Of a DNA stretch of 64,000 nt, positions 1 to 9,718 are shown in pieces. The position numbers and the translations under genes are program-made. The number at the start of each line of letters is the position of its first letter. The first letter of the stretch is position 1. A model generated the notes under the pieces. The model ran no database searches. It worked only from the letters and a program-made list of their open reading frames with translations, and was not told the DNA's origin. Source of the stretch: Dysgonomonas sp. BGC7 (GTDB taxonomy: Bacteria; Bacteroidota; Bacteroidia; Bacteroidales; Dysgonomonadaceae); NCBI RefSeq assembly GCF_001261735.1, contig NZ_CVRP01000013.1, positions 175,242-239,241 on the forward strand. The letters are read 5' to 3'.

Positions 1-2
1 TA

Positions 3-275
3 GGGTTAAGCCGCACAAAGTTATATTCTCAGTTGAAAGAAATATCGGGTATGACTCCTAATGAGTTCACTCTCAACATAAAACTAAAAGAAGCCTGCTA
101 TCTTCTTGAGAATGCACCGAATATGAATATATCAGATATTGCATATAGTTTGGGATTCTCTACTGCAAAATACTTTAGAAAAACGTTCAAAACTTTCTAC
201 AATGTTTCGCCTATGCAATGGAAGAAGAATAAAGATCCTCAATATACAAGCGAAAATGAAGAAGATGACGAATGA
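3..275 (+). CDS. AraC-family HTH domain, C-terminal end of a larger regulator (partial)
   Basis: The open frame runs in from the left edge, so this is the tail of a gene that starts outside the window. The visible 90 residues form an AraC-type double helix-turn-helix: a first helix region (GLSRTKLYSQLKEISGM), then NISDIAYSLGFS and YFRKTFKTFYNVSP, the second HTH signature. The acidic tail ENEEDDE ends the protein. In Bacteroidales this pattern commonly ends hybrid two-component regulators or AraC regulators, but the sensor part is not visible. A TTG inside the frame could be mistaken for a start; the HTH fold begins upstream of it. Confidence 0.85.
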   Translation, partial: GLSRTKLYSQLKEISGMTPNEFTLNIKLKEACYLLENAPNMNISDIAYSLGFSTAKYFRKTFKTFYNVSPMQWKKNKDPQYTSENEEDDE

Positions 276-344
276 TAAATCCCTACAAACAAAGAATTGT
301 CATTGAACTAATATAACAGCCTTGTTGACCAGTATCAAATAAAA

Positions 345-370
345 TAGCCGGAAGATAAATCTTCCGGCTA
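345..370 (-). terminator. Intrinsic terminator of the glyQS-FKBP operon
   Basis: A perfect 12-base inverted repeat (tagccggaagat / atcttccggcta) with a 2-base spacer lies between two convergent genes. Read on the minus strand it is followed by a T-rich tract (ctattttattt), so it should end transcription from the minus-strand operon. It may also stop the AraC transcript. Confidence 0.85.
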
Positions 371-412
371 CCAAAGGGTTTCCCTACCCTACTTTATATT
401 TTGTTTCGACAC

Positions 413-1027
413 TTAATTTGTGGCAACAACTTCTTCCTTTTGATTGGCTGGAATAATTTTCAATAATTTAATATCAAACCACAAAGTAGTATAAGCAGGT
501 ATTGTAATATAACCGGACGAGTTGTATTGTGCAGATGATCCATAACCCAACTCTTGTGGAATACAAACTTCAACTTCGTGTCCTACTTTCATATACTGAA
601 GCATATCTACCCATCCCATAACTCCGCCTTGAGCCAAAGTATTGATACGAAAGCCTCTTCCTGCCTGATCGTTATTATCCCCTTCTGTAGAATCGAACTC
701 TATCTTCTTTCCGTTATAATCCAAGTACCAACCTATATAGCGACAAACAACGCTATCAGTCACCTCCGGATACTGATCCTGCGTAATCTTAGTCGACTTA
801 GAGCTTTTCCCTATCACATCAGTGTATTTCCAATACATAATTCCATTATCGGATAGTGACTTTCGTGGTGTGTATTCACTGGTCTTAGCAGCTACTTCAG
901 TAACTATTTTTTCATTGTAAGCTTTCCATTCCTCATCTATCCCAGTAGTGTCATCATCTCCTACACAAGAATAGAAAGAAACAAACGAACAAAGCAAAAC
1001 CAATATTCCTAATAATTTTTTATTCAT
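413..1027 (-). CDS. FKBP-type peptidyl-prolyl isomerase lipoprotein
   Basis: A 204-residue protein with a lipoprotein signal (SFVSFYSC lipobox at about residue 21), so probably anchored in the envelope. The C-terminal half has the FKBP fold signature: GWVDMLQYMKVG, then VCIPQELGYGSS, and IPAYTTLWFDIKLLKI, the usual end of the domain. FKBP proteins catalyse cis-trans isomerization of prolyl bonds and assist folding of secreted proteins. It starts 18 bases after glyQS on the same strand and is probably cotranscribed with it. The N-terminal 70 residues are a linker without a recognised domain. Confidence 0.88.
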   Translation of the reverse strand: MNKKLLGILVLLCSFVSFYSCVGDDDTTGIDEEWKAYNEKIVTEVAAKTSEYTPRKSLSDNGIMYWKYTDVIGKSSKSTKITQDQYPEVTDSVVCRYIGWYLDYNGKKIEFDSTEGDNNDQAGRGFRINTLAQGGVMGWVDMLQYMKVGHEVEVCIPQELGYGSSAQYNSSGYITIPAYTTLWFDIKLLKIIPANQKEEVVATN

Positions 1028-1045
1028 ATTTTAGCTTCGAATATA

Positions 1046-2584
1046 TTATACTATTGTTTTCAAAAGATTTTTCATACTTACTTTATCTGATATTATACCA
1101 GCTAGTTTGTCTATAGCCACACGCTCCTGCTCCATAGTATCACGATAACGTATTGTTACAGTATTGTCCTCCAATGTCTGATGATCTACAGTTACACAGT
1201 ATGGTGTGCCAATGGCATCCTGACGACGATAACGTTTACCGATACTGTCTTTTTCATCGTACTGACATTTGAAGTCGAACTTCAGATTGTCAATTATTTC
1301 CTGAGCCTTTTCCGGTAAACCATCTTTCTTTATCAACGGAAGAACACCTAACTTGATTGGAGCCAGTGCTGCCGGCAATTTCAATACCACACGTGTTTCG
1401 CCTCCTTCTACCTCTTCTTCGCAATATGCAGCAGACATTGTAGACAAGAACATACGGTCTACCCCTATAGACGTTTCTATAACGTAAGGAGTATATGATT
1501 TATTGAGTTCGGGATCGAAATATTGTATTTTTTTACCTGAGAATTTCTCATGACTGCTCAAGTCAAAATCGGTGCGGGAATGAATACCTTCCACTTCTTT
1601 AAAGCCGAATGGCATCTCAAATTCCACATCAGTAGCTGCATTTGCATAGTGAGCAAGTTTATCATGATCGTGAAAACGATACTTATGATCGCCAAAGCCA
1701 AGAGCCTTGTGCCACTTCATACGAATATCTTTCCATTTTGCAAACCACTCAAGTTCTTCTCCGGGACGAACGAAGAACTGCATCTCCATTTGTTCGAATT
1801 CACGCATACGGAAAATAAACTGGCGAGCAACAATTTCGTTACGAAAAGCCTTACCAATCTGTGCAATACCGAAAGGAATCTTCATACGTCCTGTTTTTTG
1901 CACATTCAGGAAATTAACAAAAATCCCCTGTGCTGTCTCAGGACGCAGATATACTTTCATGGCTCCATCGGCAGTAGAACCCATTTCGGTAGAAAACATA
2001 AGGTTAAACTGACGCACATCTGTCCAATTACGTGTACCGCTAATCGGATCTACAATCTCGCAGTCTACAATAATCTGACGAAGTTCATCCAGATTATTGT
2101 CATTTAAGGCTTTTGCAAAACGAGTGTGAACCTCATTGCGCTTCGCCTGATTTTCGAGAATACGAGGATTAGTCTGACGAAACATTGCTTCATCGAAACT
2201 TTCGCCAAAACGTTTAGCCGCTTTTTCTACTTCTTTGTTTATCTTATCGTCTATTTTAGCCATGTGATCTTCGATAAGCACATCGGCACGATAGCGTTTT
2301 TTACTGTCTTTATTGTCAATCAAAGGGTCGTTAAACGCATCCACATGTCCCGATGCTTTCCAAATAGTAGGATGCATAAAAATTGCAGAGTCTATCCCTA
2401 CTACATTTTCGTGTAGCAGTACCATACTGTCCCACCAGTATTTCTTAATATTGTTTTTTAATTCCACACCCATTTGCCCATAGTCATATACAGCACTAAG
2501 GCCATCATATATTTCACTGGACTGGAATACAAAACCATACTCTTTACAATGCGAAACTATTTTTTTAAAAACATCTTCTGACAT
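1046..2584 (-). CDS. glyQS: Glycyl-tRNA synthetase, single-chain (alpha2) type
   Basis: A 512-residue class II aminoacyl-tRNA synthetase that charges tRNA-Gly with glycine in the cytoplasm. The start MSEDVFKKIVSHCKEYGFVF, the YDYGQMGVELKNN segment, the motif 2 region (GIAQIGKAFRNEI), the RMREFEQMEMQFF segment and the anticodon-binding domain from about residue 400 (LAPIKLGVLPL) fit the eukaryote-like dimeric GlyRS, not the alpha2beta2 enzyme of Proteobacteria. Length is usual for the family. It is the first gene of a two-gene operon with the FKBP lipoprotein and diverges from the barrel gene at 2748. Several open frames on the opposite strand are shadows. Confidence 0.97.
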   Translation of the reverse strand: MSEDVFKKIVSHCKEYGFVFQSSEIYDGLSAVYDYGQMGVELKNNIKKYWWDSMVLLHENVVGIDSAIFMHPTIWKASGHVDAFNDPLIDNKDSKKRYRADVLIEDHMAKIDDKINKEVEKAAKRFGESFDEAMFRQTNPRILENQAKRNEVHTRFAKALNDNNLDELRQIIVDCEIVDPISGTRNWTDVRQFNLMFSTEMGSTADGAMKVYLRPETAQGIFVNFLNVQKTGRMKIPFGIAQIGKAFRNEIVARQFIFRMREFEQMEMQFFVRPGEELEWFAKWKDIRMKWHKALGFGDHKYRFHDHDKLAHYANAATDVEFEMPFGFKEVEGIHSRTDFDLSSHEKFSGKKIQYFDPELNKSYTPYVIETSIGVDRMFLSTMSAAYCEEEVEGGETRVVLKLPAALAPIKLGVLPLIKKDGLPEKAQEIIDNLKFDFKCQYDEKDSIGKRYRRQDAIGTPYCVTVDHQTLEDNTVTIRYRDTMEQERVAIDKLAGIISDKVSMKNLLKTIV

Positions 2585-2747
2585 ATACCTTTGACTCTTT
2601 TTTACGTTCTTTTATATGAAATTGAATAAGTTGCACAAAGTAAACACTTTTTTTTGATAAAAAAGGAGGCTAACTTTGACGAATTTGGCATATTTTATAC
2701 TCTATATAAAAAAAGCTATCTTCGCTAACTCAAAATAAAATACTCTG

Positions 2748-5462
2748 ATGAGGTATTTGTATACATTATTACTTATAGCATTCTGCCTTTCCGCTACAGC
2801 CCAAACCAGCGACAAAGGCATCAAGGGGTATGCTCAAGGCTATGTATATGATGTAAATACAAAAGAAACGATACCCTATGCCACTGTACGTATAATAACT
2901 CAACAAGACAGCATACAGATACAAGCTGTTGCCACCGACACTAAAGGGCGATTTAATATACCTCTATCAGCAGGAAACTACATCATCGACATATCTTTTA
3001 TAGGATATAAGTCATTTTTACGGGACTTTAACATCTCAAACATAGAACCTATTTACAAATTTGGAGACATTTTCTTAGAAGAAAATTCTATCGCACTGGG
3101 CGAGATGGTAATAGAGGCCAAAATACCGGATATAGTCGTAAAAGGAGACACCATAGAGTACAATGCAGGGGCATACAGTTCGCAAGAAAGCGATATGCTA
3201 CAAGATATGGTAAAGAATATTCCGGGTATAGAGATAGACAATAATGGAAACATTACCGCGAATGGAAAACCGGTACAGAAAATACTTGTAGACGGGAAAG
3301 AGTTTTTTGGCAACGACATACCAATGGCATTGGCCAATTTGCCTGCCAATATGATAAAGAAGCTACAGCTCTACAAGCAAGATTCGGAGACTGCACAGAT
3401 CACTGGATTTAAAGATAAAGAACCTGAACAGGTACTTAACCTTGTAGTAAAGGAAGAATTGAAACAAAGCATATTCGGAGACATAAAAGCGGGTTTTGGC
3501 AGCGACAATAAATATGCACATAAAGCCCTAATCAATTACATGCGAAACGGCAATCAGATCTCCGTTGTGGGAGATATCGATAATGTTAGTGACAATGACT
3601 ACCCCGGAGGGATGTCTATGGATACCGGTATAGATAAAAACAAAAATGTTGGGGCAAACACATATTTCCAGGCATCAGAAAAACTAAAAATAGGAGGAAA
3701 CATAAGGTATTCCAGAAATGAGAATTTAATGGAAACCAAAACAAACACACAAACATTTCTTTCTTCAGGAGATAGATTCTCGAAACAAAACAGTTCTTCT
3801 TCAAATATGCGGGAAAACTTCAATATGGGTATAAACCTGCAATGGAAACCCGATTCGTTAACTACCGTTTTCGCCCGTTCGTATGTAAGTCTGAATAATA
3901 CTGAAAGTATAAACAAATCGGAGAACCTATCTTTCGTTGCCGAAAAAGATACAACCTCCGGACATTCTATTACTCAGAATAAAGGTGACGGATACAATGT
4001 CAACAACTACCTGACAATAGGGAGAAAACTCAACAACAAGGGCAGAACTATCAGCCTCACTTTCAACAATTCTCTACGAAAGGATGATGCCGATGGAACA
4101 AATTATTCTTTTACCCAGTATACAGGCTCTAATCCCAACAAAGAGATAGATCAACTGACAGGAACGAATAACAAATCGAACAGTTATAATATATCCATGT
4201 CTTATGTGGAGCCTTTGGGCAAAGATTACAAATTACAGTTAATATATTCATATAACCGGAATGGTTCGGAACGCATCCGCGATGTACGTAAAAAAGACGC
4301 TTCAGGTAACTATAATATTATAGATACAGCATATACCCGAAAAACAAAAAACGATTTTATTAACCAGAATATCAGTCTTAATTTTCAGGCTGAAAAAGAA
4401 AAATACAGATATACAATAGGCGTTAGCATCGACCCTTCGAATTCGAAAAGTAAAGTTAATTTTCAAGACTCGATTATAGAGAAATTATCTCAGAATGTAG
4501 TCAATTTCTCTCCAAGTATCAACTTTACATACATGCCAAACGACAATAGTAGCTTCGACTTCAGTTATTCCGGTTCTACAAGCCAGCCCAGCATCAGTCA
4601 GTTGTCTGCCGATACGGTTATCGTAAGTGCTTTATCGAAACGTTACGGAAATCCCAATCTAAAACCAAGCTATAGGAATAACATGAATCTTTACTATCAG
4701 AAATCTAATTATGAAACAGGACGGTTTCTTATGGTTTCGGCCGGATTCAATTATACATTCAACAATATTGTAGACTATATCCTGATAGACAGCCTCAACA
4801 ACAGAGACGAAACATACAGAAACATAAATGGAAACATGGGAGCCAATATCAATTTCATGTTTGATACTCCTTTACGAAACAAAAAATTCACGATAAATAA
4901 TACTACTTATTCGAATTATTATAAAAATATTGGATATACGAACGGACAAAAAGCAATAACTCACAACATAGTACTTAATGAACAGTTAACAGCCAAATTT
5001 AAATCTTCTAAATTTGAAACCAGTCTGCGGGCAGGGCTAACATACAGCATGGTACGCAACAACCTGAGCAGCATACAAGACCGAAACACCACCAACTACA
5101 ATCTTTATCACTTTGCATTATTGAAACTTCCTTTCGATTTTTCGATACAAAGTTCATTAAGCTTCTCATATTATACAGGCTACGAAGACGATTTTAAGAG
5201 TAGCGAAGTGCTTTGGAATGCATCTATTTCAAAACAATTCTTAAAGAAGAAAAAAGCAACTCTAAAAGCGCAGTTCTTTGATATACTAAACGACAGGAAT
5301 AATATTACCCGTATAGTAACCGGAAGTGAAATGTCCGATTCCCGATCCAATACTGTGAACCAATATTTCATGATAAGTTTCTCATATAAATTCAATTTCA
5401 TAAAAAGTAAAGGCAAGAAGGACACTTCTGATGATGAATATTACGAAGAAGAATATTACTAA
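2748..5462 (+). CDS. Outer-membrane beta-barrel protein with carboxypeptidase-regulatory-like domain (TonB-receptor-like)
   Basis: A 904-residue protein with a clear signal peptide (cleavage near ATAQ, residue 19). Residues about 30-110 form a CarboxypepD_reg-like domain (AQGYVYDVNTKETIPYATV ... GRFNIPL). Then a plug-like segment (VVKGDTIEYNAGAY, LVDGKEFFGNDIP, about 130-240) leads into a long barrel rich in alternating aromatic and polar residues, ending with FMISFSYKFNFIK and an acidic DDEYYEEEYY tail. This is the Bacteroidetes outer membrane beta-barrel family often annotated as a TonB-dependent receptor; the substrate is unknown. There is no SusD partner. A perfect TAnnTTTG element (2671-2678) lies upstream but without a well-spaced -33 box. 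Confidence 0.85.
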   Translation: MRYLYTLLLIAFCLSATAQTSDKGIKGYAQGYVYDVNTKETIPYATVRIITQQDSIQIQAVATDTKGRFNIPLSAGNYIIDISFIGYKSFLRDFNISNIEPIYKFGDIFLEENSIALGEMVIEAKIPDIVVKGDTIEYNAGAYSSQESDMLQDMVKNIPGIEIDNNGNITANGKPVQKILVDGKEFFGNDIPMALANLPANMIKKLQLYKQDSETAQITGFKDKEPEQVLNLVVKEELKQSIFGDIKAGFGSDNKYAHKALINYMRNGNQISVVGDIDNVSDNDYPGGMSMDTGIDKNKNVGANTYFQASEKLKIGGNIRYSRNENLMETKTNTQTFLSSGDRFSKQNSSSSNMRENFNMGINLQWKPDSLTTVFARSYVSLNNTESINKSENLSFVAEKDTTSGHSITQNKGDGYNVNNYLTIGRKLNNKGRTISLTFNNSLRKDDADGTNYSFTQYTGSNPNKEIDQLTGTNNKSNSYNISMSYVEPLGKDYKLQLIYSYNRNGSERIRDVRKKDASGNYNIIDTAYTRKTKNDFINQNISLNFQAEKEKYRYTIGVSIDPSNSKSKVNFQDSIIEKLSQNVVNFSPSINFTYMPNDNSSFDFSYSGSTSQPSISQLSADTVIVSALSKRYGNPNLKPSYRNNMNLYYQKSNYETGRFLMVSAGFNYTFNNIVDYILIDSLNNRDETYRNINGNMGANINFMFDTPLRNKKFTINNTTYSNYYKNIGYTNGQKAITHNIVLNEQLTAKFKSSKFETSLRAGLTYSMVRNNLSSIQDRNTTNYNLYHFALLKLPFDFSIQSSLSFSYYTGYEDDFKSSEVLWNASISKQFLKKKKATLKAQFFDILNDRNNITRIVTGSEMSDSRSNTVNQYFMISFSYKFNFIKSKGKKDTSDDEYYEEEYY

Positions 5463-5596
5463 AAGACAGAAATCGAGCCTTTAAAACACATAAGCGAATC
5501 AATAATCGACATTCTCCTTGCACATTGAATATTTATTTATAAATTGCGCAACATTAACCTAATATTCTAATCATATACCATTTATAAACTAATATC

Positions 5597-7057
5597 ATGT
5601 CAGAAAATTCCACGAAAATTAAATTTTACAATGGAGAAAACATTCCATTGGAACTGCACAAAGTGCGCGTAGTACAAAAATTACATTTAGTTCCTATCGA
5701 GCGCAGATTAGAAGCCCTGTACGAAGCAGGATTCAATACCTTCAGGCTCGACACCAAAGACGTATTTCTGGATATGCTCACCGACAGCGGAACCAATGCA
5801 TTAAGCGATAGACAAATGGGGGCAATGATGATAGCCGACGATGCCTATGCTGGTTCGCAAAGTTTTGTAAGATATCAAAAGGCTGTAGAAGAGGTTTTGG
5901 GAAAAAAGTACCTTCTTCCTGTACATCAAGGGCGTGCGGCCGAGAATATTATATCAAACGCATACATACGCAAAGGTAGTATTGTGCCCATGAACTACCA
6001 CTTCACAACAGCAATGGCGCACATAACTCAGTATGGAGGTAAAATAGAGGAGCTGTTGTATGATGAAGCTTATGTTATCAAGAGTAAGCATCCATTCAAA
6101 GGAAATATGAATATAGAGAAACTGGAACAATGTATCACAAAACATGGAGCCTCTAACATTCCCTATATCCGTATGGAAGCCTCTACCAATCTTATAGGAG
6201 GGCAACCATTCTCTATGGAAAACCTTCGTGATGTACGCGCAATTGCCGACAAATATAAAATACGGCTAGTTTTAGATGCAAGTCTTTTAGGAGAAAATGC
6301 ATGGCTTATCAAGCAAAGAGAAGAAGAGTTTAAAAATAGTTCGATGGCTGAAATAATATTAGCCATGACAGACTTAGCCGACTTAGTATATTTCTCTGCC
6401 CGTAAGTTGAGCTCTTCGAGAGGAGGAGGTATCTGTACAAACGACCATGCTATACTTAAAGAGTTAGAACCTCTAGTACCTCTCTTCGAAGGATTCTTAA
6501 CGTACGGAGGAATGTCGGTGCGAGAAATAGAAGCTATTGCTGTAGGACTATATGAAACGCTCGACGAAACTATGATATGTCAAAGTCCTCAATATATTAA
6601 ATATCTTGTAGATGCACTCGATAACAAAGGCATACCGGTAGTTACTCCGGCTGGAGTATTAGGATGTCATGTTAATGCAATGGAGATATGCTCTCACATA
6701 TCCCAGAAAGAATATCCGGCAGGCTCACTAGCTGCTGCATTTTTCCTCATTTCAGGAGTAAGAGGTATGGAGCGCGGGTCTGTATCGAATCAAAGAGACG
6801 AATACGGAAACGAAACTTATGCTGATATGGAGCTCCTACGTTTGGCAGTACCACGACGGGTATTTACTCTTTCTCAGATAAAATACGTAGAAGACCGTAT
6901 GACTTGGCTCTACGAAAACCGCCATCTTATAGGCGGGCTCAAATTCGTATACGAACCTCCTGTTTTGCGCTTCTTCATGGGAGGATTAGAACCAGTGAGT
7001 GATTGGCCTCAGAAATTAATGACCAAGTTCAGAGAGGACTTTGGAGACAGTCTCTAA
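5597..7057 (+). CDS. tpl: Tyrosine phenol-lyase-like PLP enzyme (beta-eliminating lyase)
   Basis: A 486-residue PLP enzyme of the tryptophanase/tyrosine phenol-lyase family, which cleaves the aromatic amino acid side chain to give phenol or indole, pyruvate and ammonia. Conserved are the DSGTNA and DDAYAGS segments, PVHQGRAAEN, the FTT pair that contacts the phenol hydroxyl in TPL, NLIGGQP (PLP-binding Asn), Asp 227 and the Schiff-base Lys 270 (SARK). TPL-type specificity residues are present: GVRGMERG with the Arg that marks TPL, and RFF near the C-terminus where tryptophanase has RHF. Oddity: the Arg three residues after the PLP Asp (DATR in TPL) is Leu here (DASL, residue 230), and the K270 surroundings differ. 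Monocistronic, with its own terminator. Confidence 0.8.
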   Translation: MSENSTKIKFYNGENIPLELHKVRVVQKLHLVPIERRLEALYEAGFNTFRLDTKDVFLDMLTDSGTNALSDRQMGAMMIADDAYAGSQSFVRYQKAVEEVLGKKYLLPVHQGRAAENIISNAYIRKGSIVPMNYHFTTAMAHITQYGGKIEELLYDEAYVIKSKHPFKGNMNIEKLEQCITKHGASNIPYIRMEASTNLIGGQPFSMENLRDVRAIADKYKIRLVLDASLLGENAWLIKQREEEFKNSSMAEIILAMTDLADLVYFSARKLSSSRGGGICTNDHAILKELEPLVPLFEGFLTYGGMSVREIEAIAVGLYETLDETMICQSPQYIKYLVDALDNKGIPVVTPAGVLGCHVNAMEICSHISQKEYPAGSLAAAFFLISGVRGMERGSVSNQRDEYGNETYADMELLRLAVPRRVFTLSQIKYVEDRMTWLYENRHLIGGLKFVYEPPVLRFFMGGLEPVSDWPQKLMTKFREDFGDSL

Positions 7058-7077
7058 TTGACTCAGAAAAAGAACTA

Positions 7078-7110
7078 AAAGCATGAACTATAATAGTCCA
7101 TGCTTTTTTT
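7078..7110 (+). terminator. Intrinsic terminator after the tyrosine phenol-lyase-like gene
   Basis: Stem agcatgaacta / tagtccatgct with a short loop and one mismatch, followed by eight T residues. It lies 20 bases after the stop codon. Confidence 0.85.
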
Positions 7111-7203
7111 TAACATTTGACATAGATTTAAGGCATTTATTCTTTTATTTTTCTAGCTTTGTAAGGCTAAAATTTTCCATTTACCTAAAAAGAAGACCCA
7201 GCT

Positions 7204-9717
7204 ATGCTAAAGAAAAATCTTATTCTTATCATTTTCCTCATTCTAGGAATCGTTAGCAGCGATGCACAGATAAGAAATCCATTCAAAAAAAGGAAGAAAG
7301 AAGAAAAGAAAGAAGCCGTCGCCTCACCAGTTAAAAAACCAGAGACAACAAGTGTAAAAAAATACAGTGAGATAATAACAAAAGAAGCTAAAACTTCTCT
7401 TGGTTTCTTTTCTGTACACAAAGTGAAAGATAAATACTACTTTGAGATTCCAGACTCGATTATGGGGCGGGACATACTTGTTGTTAACAGAATATCAAAA
7501 GCGCCGGTCAACAGGTATAAATCGCTAGTGGGCTATCCGGGCGACCAAATAGGCGAGAACGTAATAAAATTTGAGAAAGGGCCTAACAATAAAATCTTTA
7601 TCCGCAACATTTCTTACATGGAACAGGCTAAAGACACATTAGGAATGTACCTTTCTGTTAAGAATTCGAATATGCAACCTATTGTTGCGGCATTTCCTAT
7701 CCAGACTCAAAAGAAAGACTCTGTAAGTAAAAACCAAAATACCGTAATAGATATCACCGACTTTATAAACGGAGACAACAATATCTTTTTCTTCGATACA
7801 TATATGAAAAAAGGAAGAGGTATTGGAAACTATTTCGCTGATAGAAGTTATATAGATACAATAAAAGCGTTTCCTATAAACATAGAGATAAAAACAACAA
7901 AAACTTACGCACAGGCTCCTCCAATGGGATTTCCTCCACAATCGGCGGCAACCTTTCCCAACGACCCTATGACATACGAACTGAATAGTTCTCTGGTCTT
8001 ACTACCAAAAGAGCCAATGAAGCCACGCCTTTTCGATCCACGTGTTGCATATTTTGCTGTTCGCTACACAGACTTCGATTCAAATCCGCAGGGGATAGAA
8101 TACAAATCGAACATAACCCGCTGGAGATTGGAGCCTAAAGAAGAAGATCTGCAAAAATATCTGAACGGAGAATTAGTTGAGCCTAAAAAGCCAATCGTAT
8201 TTTATATAGACCCTGCTACTCCTAAGAAATGGGTTCCGTATCTTATGGCAGGAGTAAACGATTGGCAGGAAGCGTTCAAAAAAGCAGGATTTAAAAATGC
8301 CATTATAGGACTCGAAGCTCCAAAAGATTCTACATGGAGCCTCGAAGATGCACGCCATTCGGCAATCGTGTATAAGCCTTCGGATATACCAAATGCCAGT
8401 GGGCCTCATGTACATGATCCACGCAGCGGAGAAATAATAGAAACACATATCAACTGGTATCACAATGTTATGTCATTACTTCGCAACTGGTATCTGATAC
8501 AAGCCGGGAATGTAGACAAACGTGCACAAAAAATGCAATTCGACGATGAACTTATGGGACAGCTCATCCGTTTCGTCTCGTCGCACGAAGTAGGACATAC
8601 ATTAGGCCTGCGTCATAATTTCGGCTCGTCAGCAACAGTACCTGTCGAAAATTTGAGAGACAAAGAATGGGTAGAGGCAAATGGACATACCCCGTCAATA
8701 ATGGATTATGCACGCTTCAACTATGTAGCACAACCCGAAGACAACATTTCGGAAAAAGGACTATTCCCTCGTATTGGCATTTACGATGAATGGTCGATAG
8801 AATGGGGCTACAGATATCTTCCACAATTTGCAACAGCAGAAGATGAAGTTCCTTTCTCGAATAAGACTATTATAGAAAAATTACAATCGGATAAACGTTA
8901 CACTTTCGGTACTGAGACAGACCCTGACGACCCTCGCAATCAAAGCGAAGATCTTGGAGACAATGCCATGTTGGCAAGTTCTTACGGTATAAAAAATCTG
9001 AAACGTATAATTCCTCAAATATTCGACTGGACTCAAGAACCAAATAAAGGATATGAGAATGCCCGGACAATATATAATGAAGTAGTAAACCAATATAGTC
9101 GCTACATGGGGCATGTATCAAAAAACGTAGCAGGAATATACAGAACACCTGTAACCCGTGAAGAAAATAAAAACGCATTGGAATTTGTACCAAAAGCTAC
9201 TCAAAAAGAAGCTATGCTATTTCTGAGCGACCAGCTTTTCGCAACTCCTGAATGGCTGATAGATAAAGCCCTGATAGGAAAAGCGTTGATAGACCCTGTA
9301 TCTTCGATAGGTAGTGCACAAAAAAGAGTTATAGACAGATTGATAAGTAAAAATACTATCGACAAGATGCTTCGTGACGAGGCCTATAACGGGACAACAG
9401 CCTATACCGCTAACGATATGTTTACCGATCTAAAAAAAGGTATATGGGGAGAACTAACAAATGGAAAAAACATTGACATATATCGCCGAAACCTACAAAA
9501 GAATTATGTAAATGCCCTTATAAAGATCACAGATGATAAGACTCTGCAAACAAACCCTTTTGCATCGGCATCTGACGCTATGGCTATAGCCCGTACACAG
9601 CTAACAGATTTGCGTCAAAGTCTACGCAATGCGATAACCTCATCTTCAGGTATAAAACGTAGTCACTTACAGGATTTATCGGCACAAATCGAAAAAGCGC
9701 TGAATACCAACAAATAA
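7204..9717 (+). CDS. Zinc-dependent metalloprotease (DUF5117/DUF5118 type), secreted
   Basis: An 837-residue protein with a signal peptide (LGIVSSDAQ) followed by a very basic Lys-rich linker (about residues 25-50). The catalytic signature HEVGHTLGLRH at about residue 460 gives three zinc-ligand His and the catalytic Glu, and SIMDYARF about 40 residues later supplies a Met-turn, as in metzincins. The flanking architecture (ISKAPVNRYK near residue 100, an ARHSAIVYKPSD segment before the zinc site) matches the large Bacteroidetes zinc-dependent metalloprotease family with DUF5117 and DUF5118 domains. Probably periplasmic or surface located; substrate unknown. The next gene starts 1 base after its stop, so they likely form an operon. 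TAGCTTTG at 7154-7161 could be the -7 promoter element. Confidence 0.88.
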   Translation: MLKKNLILIIFLILGIVSSDAQIRNPFKKRKKEEKKEAVASPVKKPETTSVKKYSEIITKEAKTSLGFFSVHKVKDKYYFEIPDSIMGRDILVVNRISKAPVNRYKSLVGYPGDQIGENVIKFEKGPNNKIFIRNISYMEQAKDTLGMYLSVKNSNMQPIVAAFPIQTQKKDSVSKNQNTVIDITDFINGDNNIFFFDTYMKKGRGIGNYFADRSYIDTIKAFPINIEIKTTKTYAQAPPMGFPPQSAATFPNDPMTYELNSSLVLLPKEPMKPRLFDPRVAYFAVRYTDFDSNPQGIEYKSNITRWRLEPKEEDLQKYLNGELVEPKKPIVFYIDPATPKKWVPYLMAGVNDWQEAFKKAGFKNAIIGLEAPKDSTWSLEDARHSAIVYKPSDIPNASGPHVHDPRSGEIIETHINWYHNVMSLLRNWYLIQAGNVDKRAQKMQFDDELMGQLIRFVSSHEVGHTLGLRHNFGSSATVPVENLRDKEWVEANGHTPSIMDYARFNYVAQPEDNISEKGLFPRIGIYDEWSIEWGYRYLPQFATAEDEVPFSNKTIIEKLQSDKRYTFGTETDPDDPRNQSEDLGDNAMLASSYGIKNLKRIIPQIFDWTQEPNKGYENARTIYNEVVNQYSRYMGHVSKNVAGIYRTPVTREENKNALEFVPKATQKEAMLFLSDQLFATPEWLIDKALIGKALIDPVSSIGSAQKRVIDRLISKNTIDKMLRDEAYNGTTAYTANDMFTDLKKGIWGELTNGKNIDIYRRNLQKNYVNALIKITDDKTLQTNPFASASDAMAIARTQLTDLRQSLRNAITSSSGIKRSHLQDLSAQIEKALNTNK

Positions 9718-9718
9718 T

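Noticed and set aside
1550..2107. 185-residue open frame opposite glyQS
   Set aside because: Fully inside and antisense to a clear glyQS gene; composition is that of a shadow frame.
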